Virus record (IMG/VR): IMGVR_UViG_3300009080_000017 | Coordinates: 1-47,410 of that record | Strand: one strand, 5' to 3' | Source of the DNA: a virus | Length of the DNA: 47,410 nt | Part shown: piece after piece, positions 19,196 through 29,100 of the stretch | Numbering within the stretch: the first letter of the stretch is position 1 | Layout: each line of letters starts with the position of its first letter | Translations under genes and position numbers: made by a program | Notes under the pieces: model-generated | Told to the model about the DNA's origin: nothing | The model's input: the letters and a program-made list of their open reading frames with translations, nothing else | Database searches by the model: none

Positions 19196-20761
19196 TTATA
19201 CCTCCACAATTGCGTGATTTGTTGTTATAAGTACTGAGGCCGCCGACACTGCGTTCTGTAATGCAGTTCTTGTCACTTTAACGGGATCAACGATCCCCAC
19301 CTCCAATAAATCCACCACCTGTCTTTTTGAGAAATCATAACCAACAAACCCTGAGTTTTTAACCTCCGAAAGGATTAAGTCCGGTGACTCACCAGCATTT
19401 TCTGCCATTTGCCGAAGAGGAACTTGAGCCGCCGCCTTTACGATATTGACGCCTATCTGTTGCTCTTCGCTCTCCACTTCAACTTCCAGAGTATTAGCAA
19501 TTTTAGCCAGTGTCGCTCCGCCTCCTGCAACGATACCCTCCAGTTGCGCAGCTTTTACTGCGCTGAGTGCGTCTACAATTCGATGTTTTTTCTCAATTGC
19601 TTCGACTTCAGTTCTGGCTCCAACATTGATGACTGCAATACCAGCAGCCAACCTGCCAATGCGTTCTTGTATCTTTTCACACTCGTTTAAATTATCCGTC
19701 TCCTCGATCTCCCGCTTCAACGAATCAATTCTTGCATCAATTTTATCCGGTTCTCCTGCTCCGCCAACTATCACCGTGGTCGATTTTGAAACTTCGATGG
19801 TGTCAGAAGTTCCGAGGTCTGTGAGTTTAGCCGATCTCAAGCTCCTACCCGATTCCCTAGTAATGAACTCGGCCCCCGTAGCAACAGCTAGGTCATGTAA
19901 AATGTTCCTTCTTTCGTCGCCATACCTCGGTGCTTTTACCGCGACCGTCTTTATAGCTCCCCTGACTACGTTTACAATCAATGTTGCCAGCGCTTCAGGA
20001 GATATATCCTCTGAGATGATTATCAGCGGTCTACTAGCCCTCGATGCTTGCCCCATAATTGATTCGATATCTTTTAACACCTCAATCTTATAATCTGTAA
20101 CTAGGATAAGGGGATTCTCAAACTTTGCCACTCCCCGCTGAGGGTCTGTTATGAAGCGTGGTGAAGCGAACCCAGAACTAAACCTGAAACCTTCTTTTAT
20201 TTCCAAAGAGGTCTCAGAGGATCTTGAGTCTTCTATAGTTATGCTTCCATCTTTTCCGACTAAATCAACCGCTGTGGCAATCATCGCGGCGATAGTTTTA
20301 TCGCCGTTTGCCGAAACGAAAGCGACAGACTCTATGTCTTCTTTGCTTCTAATTGGCCTCGCTAGCTCTTTTAACTCACTAATTATTTTAGCAGCCGCTT
20401 TATCCATCCCCCGTTTGAGTTCAACAGGGGATAATCCCGCCACAAGGTATTTTTGAGATTCAGCCAATAAAGCGCGAGACAAAACGGCAGCAGTCGTTGT
20501 ACCATCTCCAGCATCAATATTCGTTTTCTCTGAAGCCTGTTTAATAATTTGGGCACCAAGATTTTCAAAAGGATCTTCGAGGTCTACGTTTTTTGCGACA
20601 GTGACTCCATCTTTTGTAATGATGGGGTTCCCACCTTTATTGTGAAGGATCACATTTCGCCCTCTCGGACCCATAGTTGAAGCAACATTGTCTGCGAGTA
20701 CGTTAGCCCCCCGAAGAATTTTTTCTCTTAATTCCAACCCTGATTTAAAAAGTTTTGGCAT
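19196..20761 (-). CDS. groEL: Chaperonin GroEL (521 aa)
   Basis: The start MPKLFKSGLELREKILRG at 20761 has GGAGG four bases upstream; the longer frame to 20785 overlaps the promoter. GroEL hallmarks are present: STMGPRGRNVI, ITKDGVTVAK, the nucleotide motif GDGTTTAAVL, EGIVAGGGATL, and the apical RxPLIIISEDISPEAL. The C-terminus ends ITTNHAIVEV and lacks the GGM tail. Length is slightly below the bacterial ~540. It should fold phage proteins; a GroES-like gene lies 13 kb away (33753-34052). Confidence 0.97.
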   Translation of the reverse strand: MPKLFKSGLELREKILRGANVLADNVASTMGPRGRNVILHNKGGNPIITKDGVTVAKNVDLEDPFENLGAQIIKQASEKTNIDAGDGTTTAAVLSRALLAESQKYLVAGLSPVELKRGMDKAAAKIISELKELARPIRSKEDIESVAFVSANGDKTIAAMIATAVDLVGKDGSITIEDSRSSETSLEIKEGFRFSSGFASPRFITDPQRGVAKFENPLILVTDYKIEVLKDIESIMGQASRASRPLIIISEDISPEALATLIVNVVRGAIKTVAVKAPRYGDERRNILHDLAVATGAEFITRESGRSLRSAKLTDLGTSDTIEVSKSTTVIVGGAGEPDKIDARIDSLKREIEETDNLNECEKIQERIGRLAAGIAVINVGARTEVEAIEKKHRIVDALSAVKAAQLEGIVAGGGATLAKIANTLEVEVESEEQQIGVNIVKAAAQVPLRQMAENAGESPDLILSEVKNSGFVGYDFSKRQVVDLLEVGIVDPVKVTRTALQNAVSAASVLITTNHAIVEV

Positions 20762-20780
20762 TGTTCCTCCAAATAAGAAA

Positions 20781-20809
20781 GCCATGTAGTGTACATTATA
20801 CTACATGGC
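20781..20809. promoter_or_regulatory. Operator-like inverted repeat over the groEL -10 box
   Basis: GCCATGTAGT and ACTACATGGC are perfect 10-bp arms separated by 9 bp, and the right-hand part contains the -10 box. The 10-9-10 geometry resembles CIRCE heat-shock operators (9-bp arms, 9-bp spacer) but the sequence is different. Confidence 0.7.
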
Positions 20810-20823
20810 CTGTGTTTTGTCAA
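20795..20823 (-). promoter_or_regulatory. Sigma70 promoter of the groEL operon
   Basis: On the minus strand TTGACA (20823-20818) is followed after exactly 17 bp by TATAAT (20800-20795), a perfect consensus. The start codon lies about 34 bp beyond the -10 box. The promoter serves groEL and the seven coupled genes to the amidase. Confidence 0.9.
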
Positions 20824-20866
20824 TAAGATAATTCTAACTTTTCTATGAAAAAGTCGTTTACGGTAG

Positions 20867-22153
20867 CTAGGGTGACCCTGAACTAGACTCAGTTACTAAG
20901 TTGATTAAGTCGGTGGTCTCACTCGCCATCTCTTTAGAAAGTTGCAAAGCCTGACCACCAGTGCTCGCCTCGAAACCGTTGGTGGCGTAATCGTGCGTTT
21001 TATCGGTCAACGAAGACAATTTCTCAAGCACCTGCATAGCTTGGGACAAAATTTTAGCAAAACCACTTTCCGTTTTCTCAAGGTAGTTTTTAATGTTTTC
21101 TACTATAGCTTTCTTGCCTATTTTGAGTTCGATCGGCGCGCCCTGTTCCGCAAGTCCGATCACCTGCGTTTTATTAAATTTGAATTTGCCGCCCTTTTGC
21201 CAGCCATAAGTTGTCTTTAAATTTTTAAGATCAAAAGTCTTGAGCACGTTCTCTGTGTTACCTTTGTCTCCCCATATTATGGTGTCGGCATCTTTGGGAT
21301 TATTTTCTTGGAAGGTGTTCTGGATAGCGCGAACAACAGCGGCGGGATCATCGAGGGCGTCCCCCAACTGTTCAAGAAACGATGCCTGAGGTGTGCGCAT
21401 AGAACTCACATTGGTAGGATTGCTAGCACTAGTTAATAACTGTATTATGTTGTCAGAGGTAATAGGTATTTCGTAAGTAGTTACTGTGCCCTCTATTTCG
21501 AGACCCTCACCGGTTATTTTCTTGAGGCTTGTTAGATATGTTATGCTATCGTGTTCTAATAGGGTTGCCATTAAGTTTCGAAAGCTACCGGAAACCACAC
21601 CATTCTTATTAAGTTTTACACCATAAAAGCCCCCATTGATCTTTATGTCTGCTATATTAGTTAGTTTCTCGCCATCTAGGATAATTTCCCGCCCAGAGAT
21701 TTGTTCACCATTGACACAGGCTGCCAAAAATGCTTCATATAAGAAACCACTTGAGCTCGGACTAAAATCTGTGAGTATGCTGGTCAAGGTTTTAACAGCG
21801 TTGACATAAAGAATAAAATTGCTAACGTCCCCTGCGGTCTGCGGAGCGGGAGGGTGTGCAAGGTAACCAGACAAGCTGGTGAGCTTTTCACCAATGGAAT
21901 CCCCGTTTAAACCCCTGACAAGTCCGATTAGTTCGTCCTTACTTTCTTTTTTGGGTGTCCCCAATGATCTCTCTGTGAAAGACTCGGGGGGGATACTACC
22001 TAAATCTGGTAAGCCATCGCTACCTTCTTCGGAGACCCCCTCCGTGAAGAGTATGCCTTCTTGTTCTGCGGGTTCCTCTGTCAGTTTTCGTTCGAGTTCA
22101 CTCCAAACCATCTCCCTAAAACTTTCAGCAAGTATCTTCTTTTTCCCAACCAT
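20867..22153 (-). CDS. Putative virion protein (428 aa)
   Basis: ATG at 22153 has GGGAG upstream. The N-terminal 75 residues are acidic and low in complexity (EEPAEQEGILFTEGVSEEGS), followed by a globular part with SGFLYEAFLAACVNGEQISG and IADIKINGGFYGVKLNKNG. The segment FLYEAFLAA...VKL recalls proteins encoded near head genes in marine myoviruses, but I cannot assign a family. The next genes (ClpP-like, acidic scaffold-like) point to a head morphogenesis role (inference). Confidence 0.5.
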   Translation of the reverse strand: MVGKKKILAESFREMVWSELERKLTEEPAEQEGILFTEGVSEEGSDGLPDLGSIPPESFTERSLGTPKKESKDELIGLVRGLNGDSIGEKLTSLSGYLAHPPAPQTAGDVSNFILYVNAVKTLTSILTDFSPSSSGFLYEAFLAACVNGEQISGREIILDGEKLTNIADIKINGGFYGVKLNKNGVVSGSFRNLMATLLEHDSITYLTSLKKITGEGLEIEGTVTTYEIPITSDNIIQLLTSASNPTNVSSMRTPQASFLEQLGDALDDPAAVVRAIQNTFQENNPKDADTIIWGDKGNTENVLKTFDLKNLKTTYGWQKGGKFKFNKTQVIGLAEQGAPIELKIGKKAIVENIKNYLEKTESGFAKILSQAMQVLEKLSSLTDKTHDYATNGFEASTGGQALQLSKEMASETTDLINLVTESSSGSP

Positions 22154-22164
22154 ATTCGGACTCC

Positions 22165-22824
22165 CTATATTATTTCATCTGCAATGCCATATTGAACGGC
22201 TTCTTCTGCCGTAAGATAAACGTTAGATTTCCTTGCAACAAACCTTTTCAACTGCTTCATCGTTAATTCTGTGCACTCTTCGAGGCAATCAAGGTAACGT
22301 TGCTGGTTCCACTTGACTTCTGCCAGTTCTGTTTCCATTTCATGAACATACCCAGCTTGGCCAGCCTTTACACCATGAAGCATAACCCGGCAATTTCTTC
22401 CGATCTTTCTCTTTCCCTTCGTACCTGCTGCCAATATGAGCACACCCGCTGACATAACCTTCCCGAGGGCTAAAACCCCTATTTCACAATCTTGTTTGAT
22501 CATCCTCATTACGTCATAGACAGCGAACATTTCTGCTGCGATTCCGCCCGAGGTTGATATAACCATATCAAATGGTTCATAAATCTCCTCTTTCTCTTCA
22601 GAGCCTTCCAACTCTTTTTCTTTTTTACCCGAATGTAAGAGAGACATCATCGAGTAGATGACTTCTGCTGCCCTTTCTTCGTCGATATCGCCATAAAGTC
22701 CAACAGTTCTCATGCTTGACGAACTTGAGAGTTCGTCAAAAATAGATAGAGAAAGAGTGCTGTTCGCTTCCTCTTCTTTATCTTTGGATTCTTTCTCAGT
22801 TTTCTCTTCGCTAAATCGAAACAT
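22165..22824 (-). CDS. ClpP-like serine protease (219 aa)
   Basis: ATG at 22824 has AAAGGAG. The Clp protease fold is visible: STSGGIAAEMFAVYDVMRMI, the nucleophile in GKVMSAGVLILAAGTKGKR (Ser125), VMLHG with His150, and LTAEEAVQYGIADEI at the end. At the place of the third catalytic residue (Asp in the xRDxxL/M pattern) this protein has Asn201 (KSNVYLTAEEA). A charged insert (SGKKEKELEGSEEKEEIYEP) is unusual. It could be a head maturation protease or take part in Clp-type proteolysis. Confidence 0.85.
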   Translation of the reverse strand: MFRFSEEKTEKESKDKEEEANSTLSLSIFDELSSSSSMRTVGLYGDIDEERAAEVIYSMMSLLHSGKKEKELEGSEEKEEIYEPFDMVISTSGGIAAEMFAVYDVMRMIKQDCEIGVLALGKVMSAGVLILAAGTKGKRKIGRNCRVMLHGVKAGQAGYVHEMETELAEVKWNQQRYLDCLEECTELTMKQLKRFVARKSNVYLTAEEAVQYGIADEII

Positions 22825-22854
22825 GTTTACTCCTTTGTTGTTTACGATAATTCT

Positions 22855-23238
22855 CTACTCTTCGGTTTCGATCACGGTATAAAGGTATTTCTCTAATTCT
22901 TTAACCGCTGACCTATCAAGTTGGGGGTATACCGCCTCCAGTTTTAAAACACTCGAAGACGCCCAATCCCGCATCATCTTATCGTCTAGTTGTCTTGAGA
23001 CCTCTTCCGTTTCACTTAATAATTCTGACCCTGCGAGAATCTTGTATTTGATCCCCAATATAAATTTAAGATCCAGAAGTACATTAGTTTGCATTTCTAA
23101 GAAAGCCTCTAGTGCCTTTAACCTTGTTTTCTTTGCCGCTTTGTTTGCTGGGCTGTTTGCCATTATTTTGAGCAAGCACTTGTATAATAGGGCACCCCCA
23201 AAAAACCAAAGCCCCTCATATAAACCGGAAATATCCAT
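22855..23238 (-). CDS. Hypothetical protein with N-terminal hydrophobic segment (127 aa)
   Basis: ATG at 23238 has GGAG just beyond a terminator. Residues 8-27 (YEGLWFFGGALLYKCLLKIM) could span the membrane; the rest is charged helix. Function unknown; position near head genes suggests a structural or assembly role. Confidence 0.55.
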   Translation of the reverse strand: MDISGLYEGLWFFGGALLYKCLLKIMANSPANKAAKKTRLKALEAFLEMQTNVLLDLKFILGIKYKILAGSELLSETEEVSRQLDDKMMRDWASSSVLKLEAVYPQLDRSAVKELEKYLYTVIETEE

Positions 23239-23247
23239 AATTACTCC

Positions 23248-23277
23248 AAAAAAAACCCCAAAGGAAGTTCTTTGGGG
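23248..23277 (-). terminator. Rho-independent terminator
   Basis: On the minus strand CCCCAAAG-AACTTC-CTTTGGGG is followed by eight T. The 8-bp stem is perfect. It lies after the acidic protein gene (23307-23888) and just before the ribosome site of the next gene, so the following gene depends on read-through or a promoter I cannot see. Confidence 0.92.
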
Positions 23278-23306
23278 TTGTTAGCTGATTATTGGTCTCT
23301 TGTAAC

Positions 23307-23888
23307 TTACTTGAGTCGATTCAACAGTCGTTTAGTAACTCTTTTCATCACCTCCTTTACGATCTTATTTTGATCAACGACCTTTATATCGAGTCGCTCA
23401 AGTCTTGAGAGATTCTCAGCCAACTCTTCATCTTCTTCATCTTCTTCCATATCAGAATCGTCGCCCATTTCCATGTCATCGAGGCCTTCATCTTCATCCC
23501 CGATCGGATCCGCGAGTTCATCAGCGAAATCATCCTCATCATCATTGCCCATACTAGCTGTCGCGAGGTCAGCAAGTTTTCGAAGCAGTGGTTCCGCCCC
23601 TTCGAGCTCTTCATTGGAAATCTCAAGTTCATCCTCTGATGAGGAGGGCTCGGCGTCGGGTTCTTCGCCCATGCTGAAGTCAGGCTCTTCGTCAAAACCA
23701 GAGTCGCCTTCTTCGTCAAAATTAGGCATATCGTCCATGGACACCTCTTCTTCTCTTTCTTCCCCGTCGTAGGCTTCTCCGTAAGACCCCATCTCATTAA
23801 TCGCAGCGAGAGACTGCCATCTTCGGACAGTGCGCTCACTTAGCAAAGACTTTCCACTCTTTCGTGCTTTTTTTCTATTCTTAGACAT
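23307..23888 (-). CDS. Very acidic scaffold-like protein (193 aa)
   Basis: ATG at 23888 has AAGGAG. The N-terminus is basic (MSKNRKKARKSGKSLLSERT, then VRRWQSLAAI), residues ~40-160 are dominated by Asp/Glu, and the C-terminus is basic (KEVMKRVTKRLLNRLK). This charge pattern is typical of prohead core/scaffold proteins of T4-type phages, but low complexity prevents a firm family call. A terminator follows. Confidence 0.55.
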   Translation of the reverse strand: MSKNRKKARKSGKSLLSERTVRRWQSLAAINEMGSYGEAYDGEEREEEVSMDDMPNFDEEGDSGFDEEPDFSMGEEPDAEPSSSEDELEISNEELEGAEPLLRKLADLATASMGNDDEDDFADELADPIGDEDEGLDDMEMGDDSDMEEDEEDEELAENLSRLERLDIKVVDQNKIVKEVMKRVTKRLLNRLK

Positions 23889-23975
23889 GTATAGGATCTC
23901 CTTGTCATCATATATGATTAGATTTGTATAATAAATAGTGTTTTAAATCTTAAAATCACCGCTTTAACAATAAAA

Positions 23976-24284
23976 TTAATATTCTTCAAGCTCTTCGGCG
24001 ATCAGATCGAAAATACTGTCGATTTGAGTGTCGTCAAGGGCAAAATGGTCAATAACCTGCTGACCTTTTTTTTTCAAAATCTCGTCGGTTATCATCTTCT
24101 TCTTCTCTTTGACGTTTGAGGCGGTTTTATATTCATTTATAATCTGAGATATTCTCTGGTCTCCGGCAATATAAGCCCTCAAAATAAGTTTAAAGAACTC
24201 CGACTGCTTCAGGTTGTCGTGAAACAACCTTATCCTTAGCTGTGCTTTTCTCTCCTCCGGTGTTTTAAAAACAATTCTATTCAT
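23976..24284 (-). CDS. Hypothetical helical protein (102 aa)
   Basis: ATG at 24284 overlaps the TAG of the thioredoxin gene; a GTG at 24296 is an alternative. The product (MNRIVFKTPEERKAQLRIRL...) is helical, with an acidic tail ending AEELEEY. It holds an intragenic match to the cassette boxes (24107-24135). Family unknown. Confidence 0.6.
   Translation of the reverse strand: MNRIVFKTPEERKAQLRIRLFHDNLKQSEFFKLILRAYIAGDQRISQIINEYKTASNVKEKKKMITDEILKKKGQQVIDHFALDDTQIDSIFDLIAEELEEY
24107..24135 (-). promoter_or_regulatory. Intragenic match to the cassette boxes
   Basis: Inside a coding sequence, TGAATA (24130-24135) is followed after 15 bp by CGTCAAAG (CGTC at 24111-24114). Spacing and both boxes are exact, while there is no stem. 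It may be an internal promoter for the end of this operon. Confidence 0.5.
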
Positions 24285-24639
24285 TATCTTGGACACTCGT
24301 CAGGAAGGAAGAAAGGTGAAAAAAACTGTAGCCACTAGAAGGATCAGGGCTGTCAGGCCATGGTACTTCGAAATGGGTCCCATCCGTGTCGAAATAATAT
24401 AAAGTTGGGACACCATCTTCTATAAATAGTTCGGTTAATTTTCTTTCGACCCTCGTGTTCACATTCCCAAAATTGATTTTACCATTGAAAGCTAAAGCAG
24501 CGTTCTCAAATACGGGCTTTAAGCCCTCACAAAGATGGCAGGTGTCGGAGGTGAATTTAACCAACCATGGTTTTTCTGAGTCTAATACCAACTTTTTAAA
24601 GTTTGAAAGAAATATTCGGTGGACCTTACTGCTTTTCAT
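24277..24639 (-). CDS. Thioredoxin-like protein (120 aa)
   Basis: A thioredoxin fold is visible with WLVKFTSDTCHLCEGLKPVF (CHLC active site, Cys34 and Cys37), then INFGNVNTR and the cis-Pro region DGVPTLYYF. It is a dithiol reductant or oxidoreductase and could feed the phage ribonucleotide reductase. It overlaps the dUTPase gene by 14 bases. Confidence 0.85.
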   Translation of the reverse strand: MKSSKVHRIFLSNFKKLVLDSEKPWLVKFTSDTCHLCEGLKPVFENAALAFNGKINFGNVNTRVERKLTELFIEDGVPTLYYFDTDGTHFEVPWPDSPDPSSGYSFFHLSSFLTSVQDNE

Positions 24640-25084
24640 CGGTTGACCCCAGTGCTCCCTCTCCCCTATTGGAGATTGTTATTGGATCCTTAAATAGCTT
24701 ATCTCCCTCTACTTGTCTCGGTCTAAAATGGACCACGGGGATGAGAACCCCTTGTGCAACCTTGTCGCCAGCGTCCAAACACGTTGGTTCTCTTCCCACG
24801 TTGTGAAGATTTACAAAAACTTCTCCTTCGTACCCCGAATCGACAACGCAAGCACCAACCAACAATCCTCTCTTTGCAGCTATGCTTGATCTATTTTTGA
24901 TCTCGAACATATATCCATGTGGGACTGCAATCTTTATTCCTGTACTCAAGACAACACTCTGGCCGGGGCGAATACTTGCCCACCCCCACTCGTTCTCCGG
25001 GTTATAATATAAATCCAGTCCTGCGTCTGATGGGTTAGCACGGGTTGGTGCTTTTCCTCTCAGTAATATGTATTCTAAAATCAT
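24626..25084 (-). CDS. dut: dUTP diphosphatase (152 aa)
   Basis: All five trimeric dUTPase motifs are present in order: DAGLDLYY, KNRSSIAAKRGL, VVDSGYEGEVFVNLHN, GDKVAQGVLIPV and RGEGALGSTD. It hydrolyses dUTP to dUMP, the substrate of ThyX (31864-32565). ATG at 25084 has AAGGAG, which overlaps the end of the upstream gene. Confidence 0.96.
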   Translation of the reverse strand: MILEYILLRGKAPTRANPSDAGLDLYYNPENEWGWASIRPGQSVVLSTGIKIAVPHGYMFEIKNRSSIAAKRGLLVGACVVDSGYEGEVFVNLHNVGREPTCLDAGDKVAQGVLIPVVHFRPRQVEGDKLFKDPITISNRGEGALGSTDEKQ

Positions 25085-26103
25085 TATATCTCCTTTGGTG
25101 ATTCTGAAAAAATAACGTTAATATAATTAGAGTTTAAATCGGAAAGTTCGCTTTGGATATATTCCTTCCAAGTCTTTTCGCTAGAGAATTCTAATACCGG
25201 AGCGTCAGGTTGACTTCCTATTCTAACTGCGAATTTACCTAGTTTCCTTAAAATATCCACTTTATTAATTATAACAGTATTGGAGCCGTTAATGTTTATT
25301 GCCTTCTTTAAGAGATCGAGGTCCAGCCAGTTACATTGTCTTGGTCTACCAGTTGTTGCTCCGTATTCCTCGCCTATTACCCTGAGGGCGTTAAAGATTT
25401 CATCGTTAGGTTGAAAATCTTTTGTTCCGACATACGTATCATAAGCTTTAGTGACCCCGTAAACGGTGCGAATAGCTTGTGGAGGCACAGCGTTCAAACA
25501 AGCAGAAGCTGTGGTACAGTGAGACGATGTGACATAGGGATAATCTCCCCAATCAATATCCAACCCAAAACCCTGTGCTCCTTCGCAGAGGATTCTTATG
25601 TCTTCCTCCTGACTATAAAATTCTTTATACAGATCCAAGAGATAACCATCTGATCTCAGCCTTTCACTGTCGCTTGCCCTTTTGCCAACTCTTGCGTATT
25701 TGTCACGATAACATGGACCGTTGCCTCTTTTTGTTGTGCCCAGTTCACTCTCTATTGCGTCTTCGTTAACATTATCGTCAGTGATGATATGGGCGTTCTC
25801 TGCGATAAAGACCAAACCTTTTGTTTTAATCCCAAATCTTTCTAGTTGACGGATCTCATCATAGAACTGCTTGACCCTTACAACGCAGCCGCTCCCTATA
25901 ATACTCTTTACCCCAAAAAACACCCCTGCGGGTATATGATGGGTTACGAATTTTCTCTCATTGTGAAAGATCGTGTGACCTGCATTGCAGCCACCATTGT
26001 ACCGAACACAGTAATCGTATCGCCCAGTCCTTAATAAATGATGAGTCACCTTTCCCTTACCTTCGTCCCCGTAAGCTAGGCCTACAACCGTATCTACTTT
26101 CAT
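25084..26103 (-). CDS. purA: Adenylosuccinate synthetase, short PurA-type (339 aa)
   Basis: The start MKVDTVVGLAYGDEGKGKV at 26103 has AGGGGG; the longer frame to 26163 overlaps dnaE. Motifs are YGDEGKGK (catalytic Asp kept), NAGHT, GSGCVV, GTTKRGNGPCYRDKYAR, CEGAQGFGLDIDWGDYPYVT and TTGRPRQCNWLDL. At 339 residues it is of the short archaeal/phage kind. The phage PurZ that makes 2-aminoadenine precursors typically has the Asp replaced (GSTGKG); its retention here argues for IMP-dependent PurA activity, though this is not proof. Confidence 0.9.
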   Translation of the reverse strand: MKVDTVVGLAYGDEGKGKVTHHLLRTGRYDYCVRYNGGCNAGHTIFHNERKFVTHHIPAGVFFGVKSIIGSGCVVRVKQFYDEIRQLERFGIKTKGLVFIAENAHIITDDNVNEDAIESELGTTKRGNGPCYRDKYARVGKRASDSERLRSDGYLLDLYKEFYSQEEDIRILCEGAQGFGLDIDWGDYPYVTSSHCTTASACLNAVPPQAIRTVYGVTKAYDTYVGTKDFQPNDEIFNALRVIGEEYGATTGRPRQCNWLDLDLLKKAININGSNTVIINKVDILRKLGKFAVRIGSQPDAPVLEFSSEKTWKEYIQSELSDLNSNYINVIFSESPKEI

Positions 26104-26111
26104 TTTACCCC

Positions 26112-29100
26112 CTAAGCTAAAAGCTTGAAATTTTGATATACAGATCTCGTGGAGAAACCCCAAGAGTCGTTGTATGATAGCTTTGCATGATATGGGCGGT
26201 TTAGATAAATTACATCTCTATCTTTTACCGACCAACATCTTATCTTTGTTGTCTGACTATTTGAGTCAATGACTTCCAAAATCCAATAATCTTTCCCAGT
26301 TTTTGTTTTCTTTCTTATTATCGCCCTCGGTATAAACCAAGCATCCCCAAGTTCTGGGTCGAACTCCGAAATTGGATTGATATATCCGTCTCGAATCTTT
26401 CTTAATATAGCCGGTGTCATCACTTGATCGAAAGGAAACAGACCCGTTAGAGATACTAAATATTCCAGTTTTTCTTCTTCGGAAAAATCACCCTCACCTT
26501 GGTATGTTTCAATGTTTTGAAGCAGTCTTTTCTTTGATTTTGGCCTGTCTACCACCACAGAAGACCAGAAATGGCGAAGACCTGTGAACCTCTCATCGAC
26601 TAGTGAATTTAAACCCCCACATCTAGCTAAGACGTCGAGAGCTTTCTTGTTTAACTTCGAATAAACGATGTCACTATTGAACAGCAACTCTTCAACTGTG
26701 GAAAAGGGTCGATTATTTAATATTTGCTCTATAGCCTTTTCCCCTAGTCCTTTGATAGAGGTAAGAGGTTGGACCAAAGTTTCCCCATCCTCTGAAACTC
26801 CCCAAGTCGCGCCCGAGGTATTGATATCGATCCTTTCTATTTTATATCCGAGTCCTTTCGCAATTGTTATTGCCTGTTCTTTTCTCGATTCAGGCTCTCT
26901 GTCAAGAAACGCTGCCAACCATTCAGCAGGGTAGTAGTTAAGCAGGAACGCGCACTGGTAAGAGATCAAACAATAAGAGGCCGCATGGCTTTTGTTGAAA
27001 CCATACCCCGAAAAGTATTCAAAAGTTTGCCAGAGCCCCTCGGCGTCTTCTTTAGAAAAGCCCTTGTCAAGGCACCCAGCTAAAAACTTATTGAAGATCT
27101 TGTTCTTTTTCTTTACTACCTCGGGGTTCCCCTTCTTCGTTAGAAGTTTTCGTAGCTTATTACCTTCATCAAGAGAGACATCTTTCCCTAATTTGTGCGC
27201 AAGTATTGCAATCTGTTCCTGATAAATGAGGAAGCCGTAAGTGTCTTCTGTATACTTTTTCAGAATATCGTTTTTGTATTCAACTTCATTTGGGTTCTCT
27301 TTGGCGGAAATGTATTGTTTGTCAACCTTCGCAGACAACGGGCCGGGACGATAGATGGAGGTTATAGCCATTAAGTGATCAATTTTGGATGGTTTCGCTT
27401 TCACGCAAAACTTCTGTGCGCCTTCCTGAGTAAGTTGAAAAGTCCCCGCAAACTTTCCATCTTGAAAAATGTTTTTCCATACGCTCTGATCTTCAAGATC
27501 TATGAGATCGGGGTGCAGCCTCTCATCGTAGAAGCTCTTTATATTCTCAAAAGAAGTGTCTTTACCCTCCCTTTTGAGAATATTGGTAATACACTGCTCA
27601 ATCATTTCAATGGTTGCCAAGCCGAGTAAATCGAATTTGATGAACCCCATTGGTTCAAGGTGACGGACATTCATGCCCTCCGACCACGGAGTTTGCGTGA
27701 CGCCGCCACTGTTGATGAGTGGCATGTGTTTATCAAGATCTTCTCCGATAACTACTCCCCCTGCATGGCGACTAACACTTCTTACTTGGCCGTGTAAGGC
27801 CTCAATGTGAGTTTTCACATTCGGGTACTTATTTAAAAACTCCTGCAAAGTAGAGCTAAACTTCATAACCTCTTCGAAAGTCGGGGTGTACACTCCGGCT
27901 TTGATACCGTGAACCGCCTTTGCAGCAGGAGTTGCTTCATCAAACATCTTGCTCGTAACGGGATTGACCTCTTTAAATGGAATATCGTAAAATTTCGAGA
28001 TATCTTTAATCAAGGATCTCAACTTCAGAGTATTGAAGTTCGATATAGGTACGACAACATTACTTCCCCACTCTCTAATAAGAGTTTCCTTCAGACGCAT
28101 TGGGTTGGCGACATCATAGTCGATGTCAGGGTACCCATCGCCATCTGCCGTTAAAAACCTTTCAAACAGGAGGCCCCACCTAATTGGATCTACTTGCGTG
28201 ATTCCAAGCACATAGGAAGTTAAGGCTCCGGCAGCCGATCCTCGTGCGGGACCTACCAGAGATATCTCTTGCGCCCTATCAGAGATGGCTTTCATAGTCA
28301 AAAAGTATTTAGAAAAGCCACGACCACTAATCACATTCAATTCCCTGCGCAGCCTATCGACATATTTTTCGTCCTGATGTAATCCTTTGGAGCGCAGCCC
28401 CTCAATCGCAGCTTTGGTAAGAGTATAATCTTCGTTTTCACCCTCTTTTAATACAAACGAAGGCAACCTAACTGTTGTATCGGGCCTAAAGTCTTCAATT
28501 CTCTCATGGGCGATATGGTATGTCCGTTCAATACTTTCAAGTATGATTTGATCATCGTAATCAACTTGTTCCGTGATCTCAGGTATTGCAGTATATTTCT
28601 TATATGATTCCCAAACTTGATCACCATTTTTTGGATAAAGTTCATAACCAATGTCATCAACAGAAGTAGGTAGATCACCAGATAACCATTCGGGCATTGA
28701 CTTGCCGAGCCATGCGAGTCTCTTATAAAGCTCTCGGTCTTTCCACGCTTCTGGGTTTGGGTAATGAGAGTCGACGGTCGACACTAAAGGAATGTCATAT
28801 TTTTTTGCAATAGCAATAGTATAGTGGTTAAGTTCGTGTTGCTCGGGCACCGCGTTCCACTGAAGCTCTGCGTACCACCTGTCATCGAATATATTTAACA
28901 TCTTCTCTGTGATATCTGAAAGAGCGTCCATCACTGCCTGCTCACCTTCTTCTTTGTGCTCCCAATAACACCCCGCGTAAACGCCACCAAGACAGGCGCT
29001 CGTTGCGATGATCCCTTCATTATATTTCTTGAGCATATCAAGATCTATTCTTGGATAACGATAAAAGTTTTCCGGTCTATAAGACAGCGATACCAATTTA

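Noticed and set aside
25084-26103. PurZ of a Z-genome pathway
   Set aside because: The catalytic Asp is kept and no DatZ or MazZ-type gene was seen; kept only as a question.
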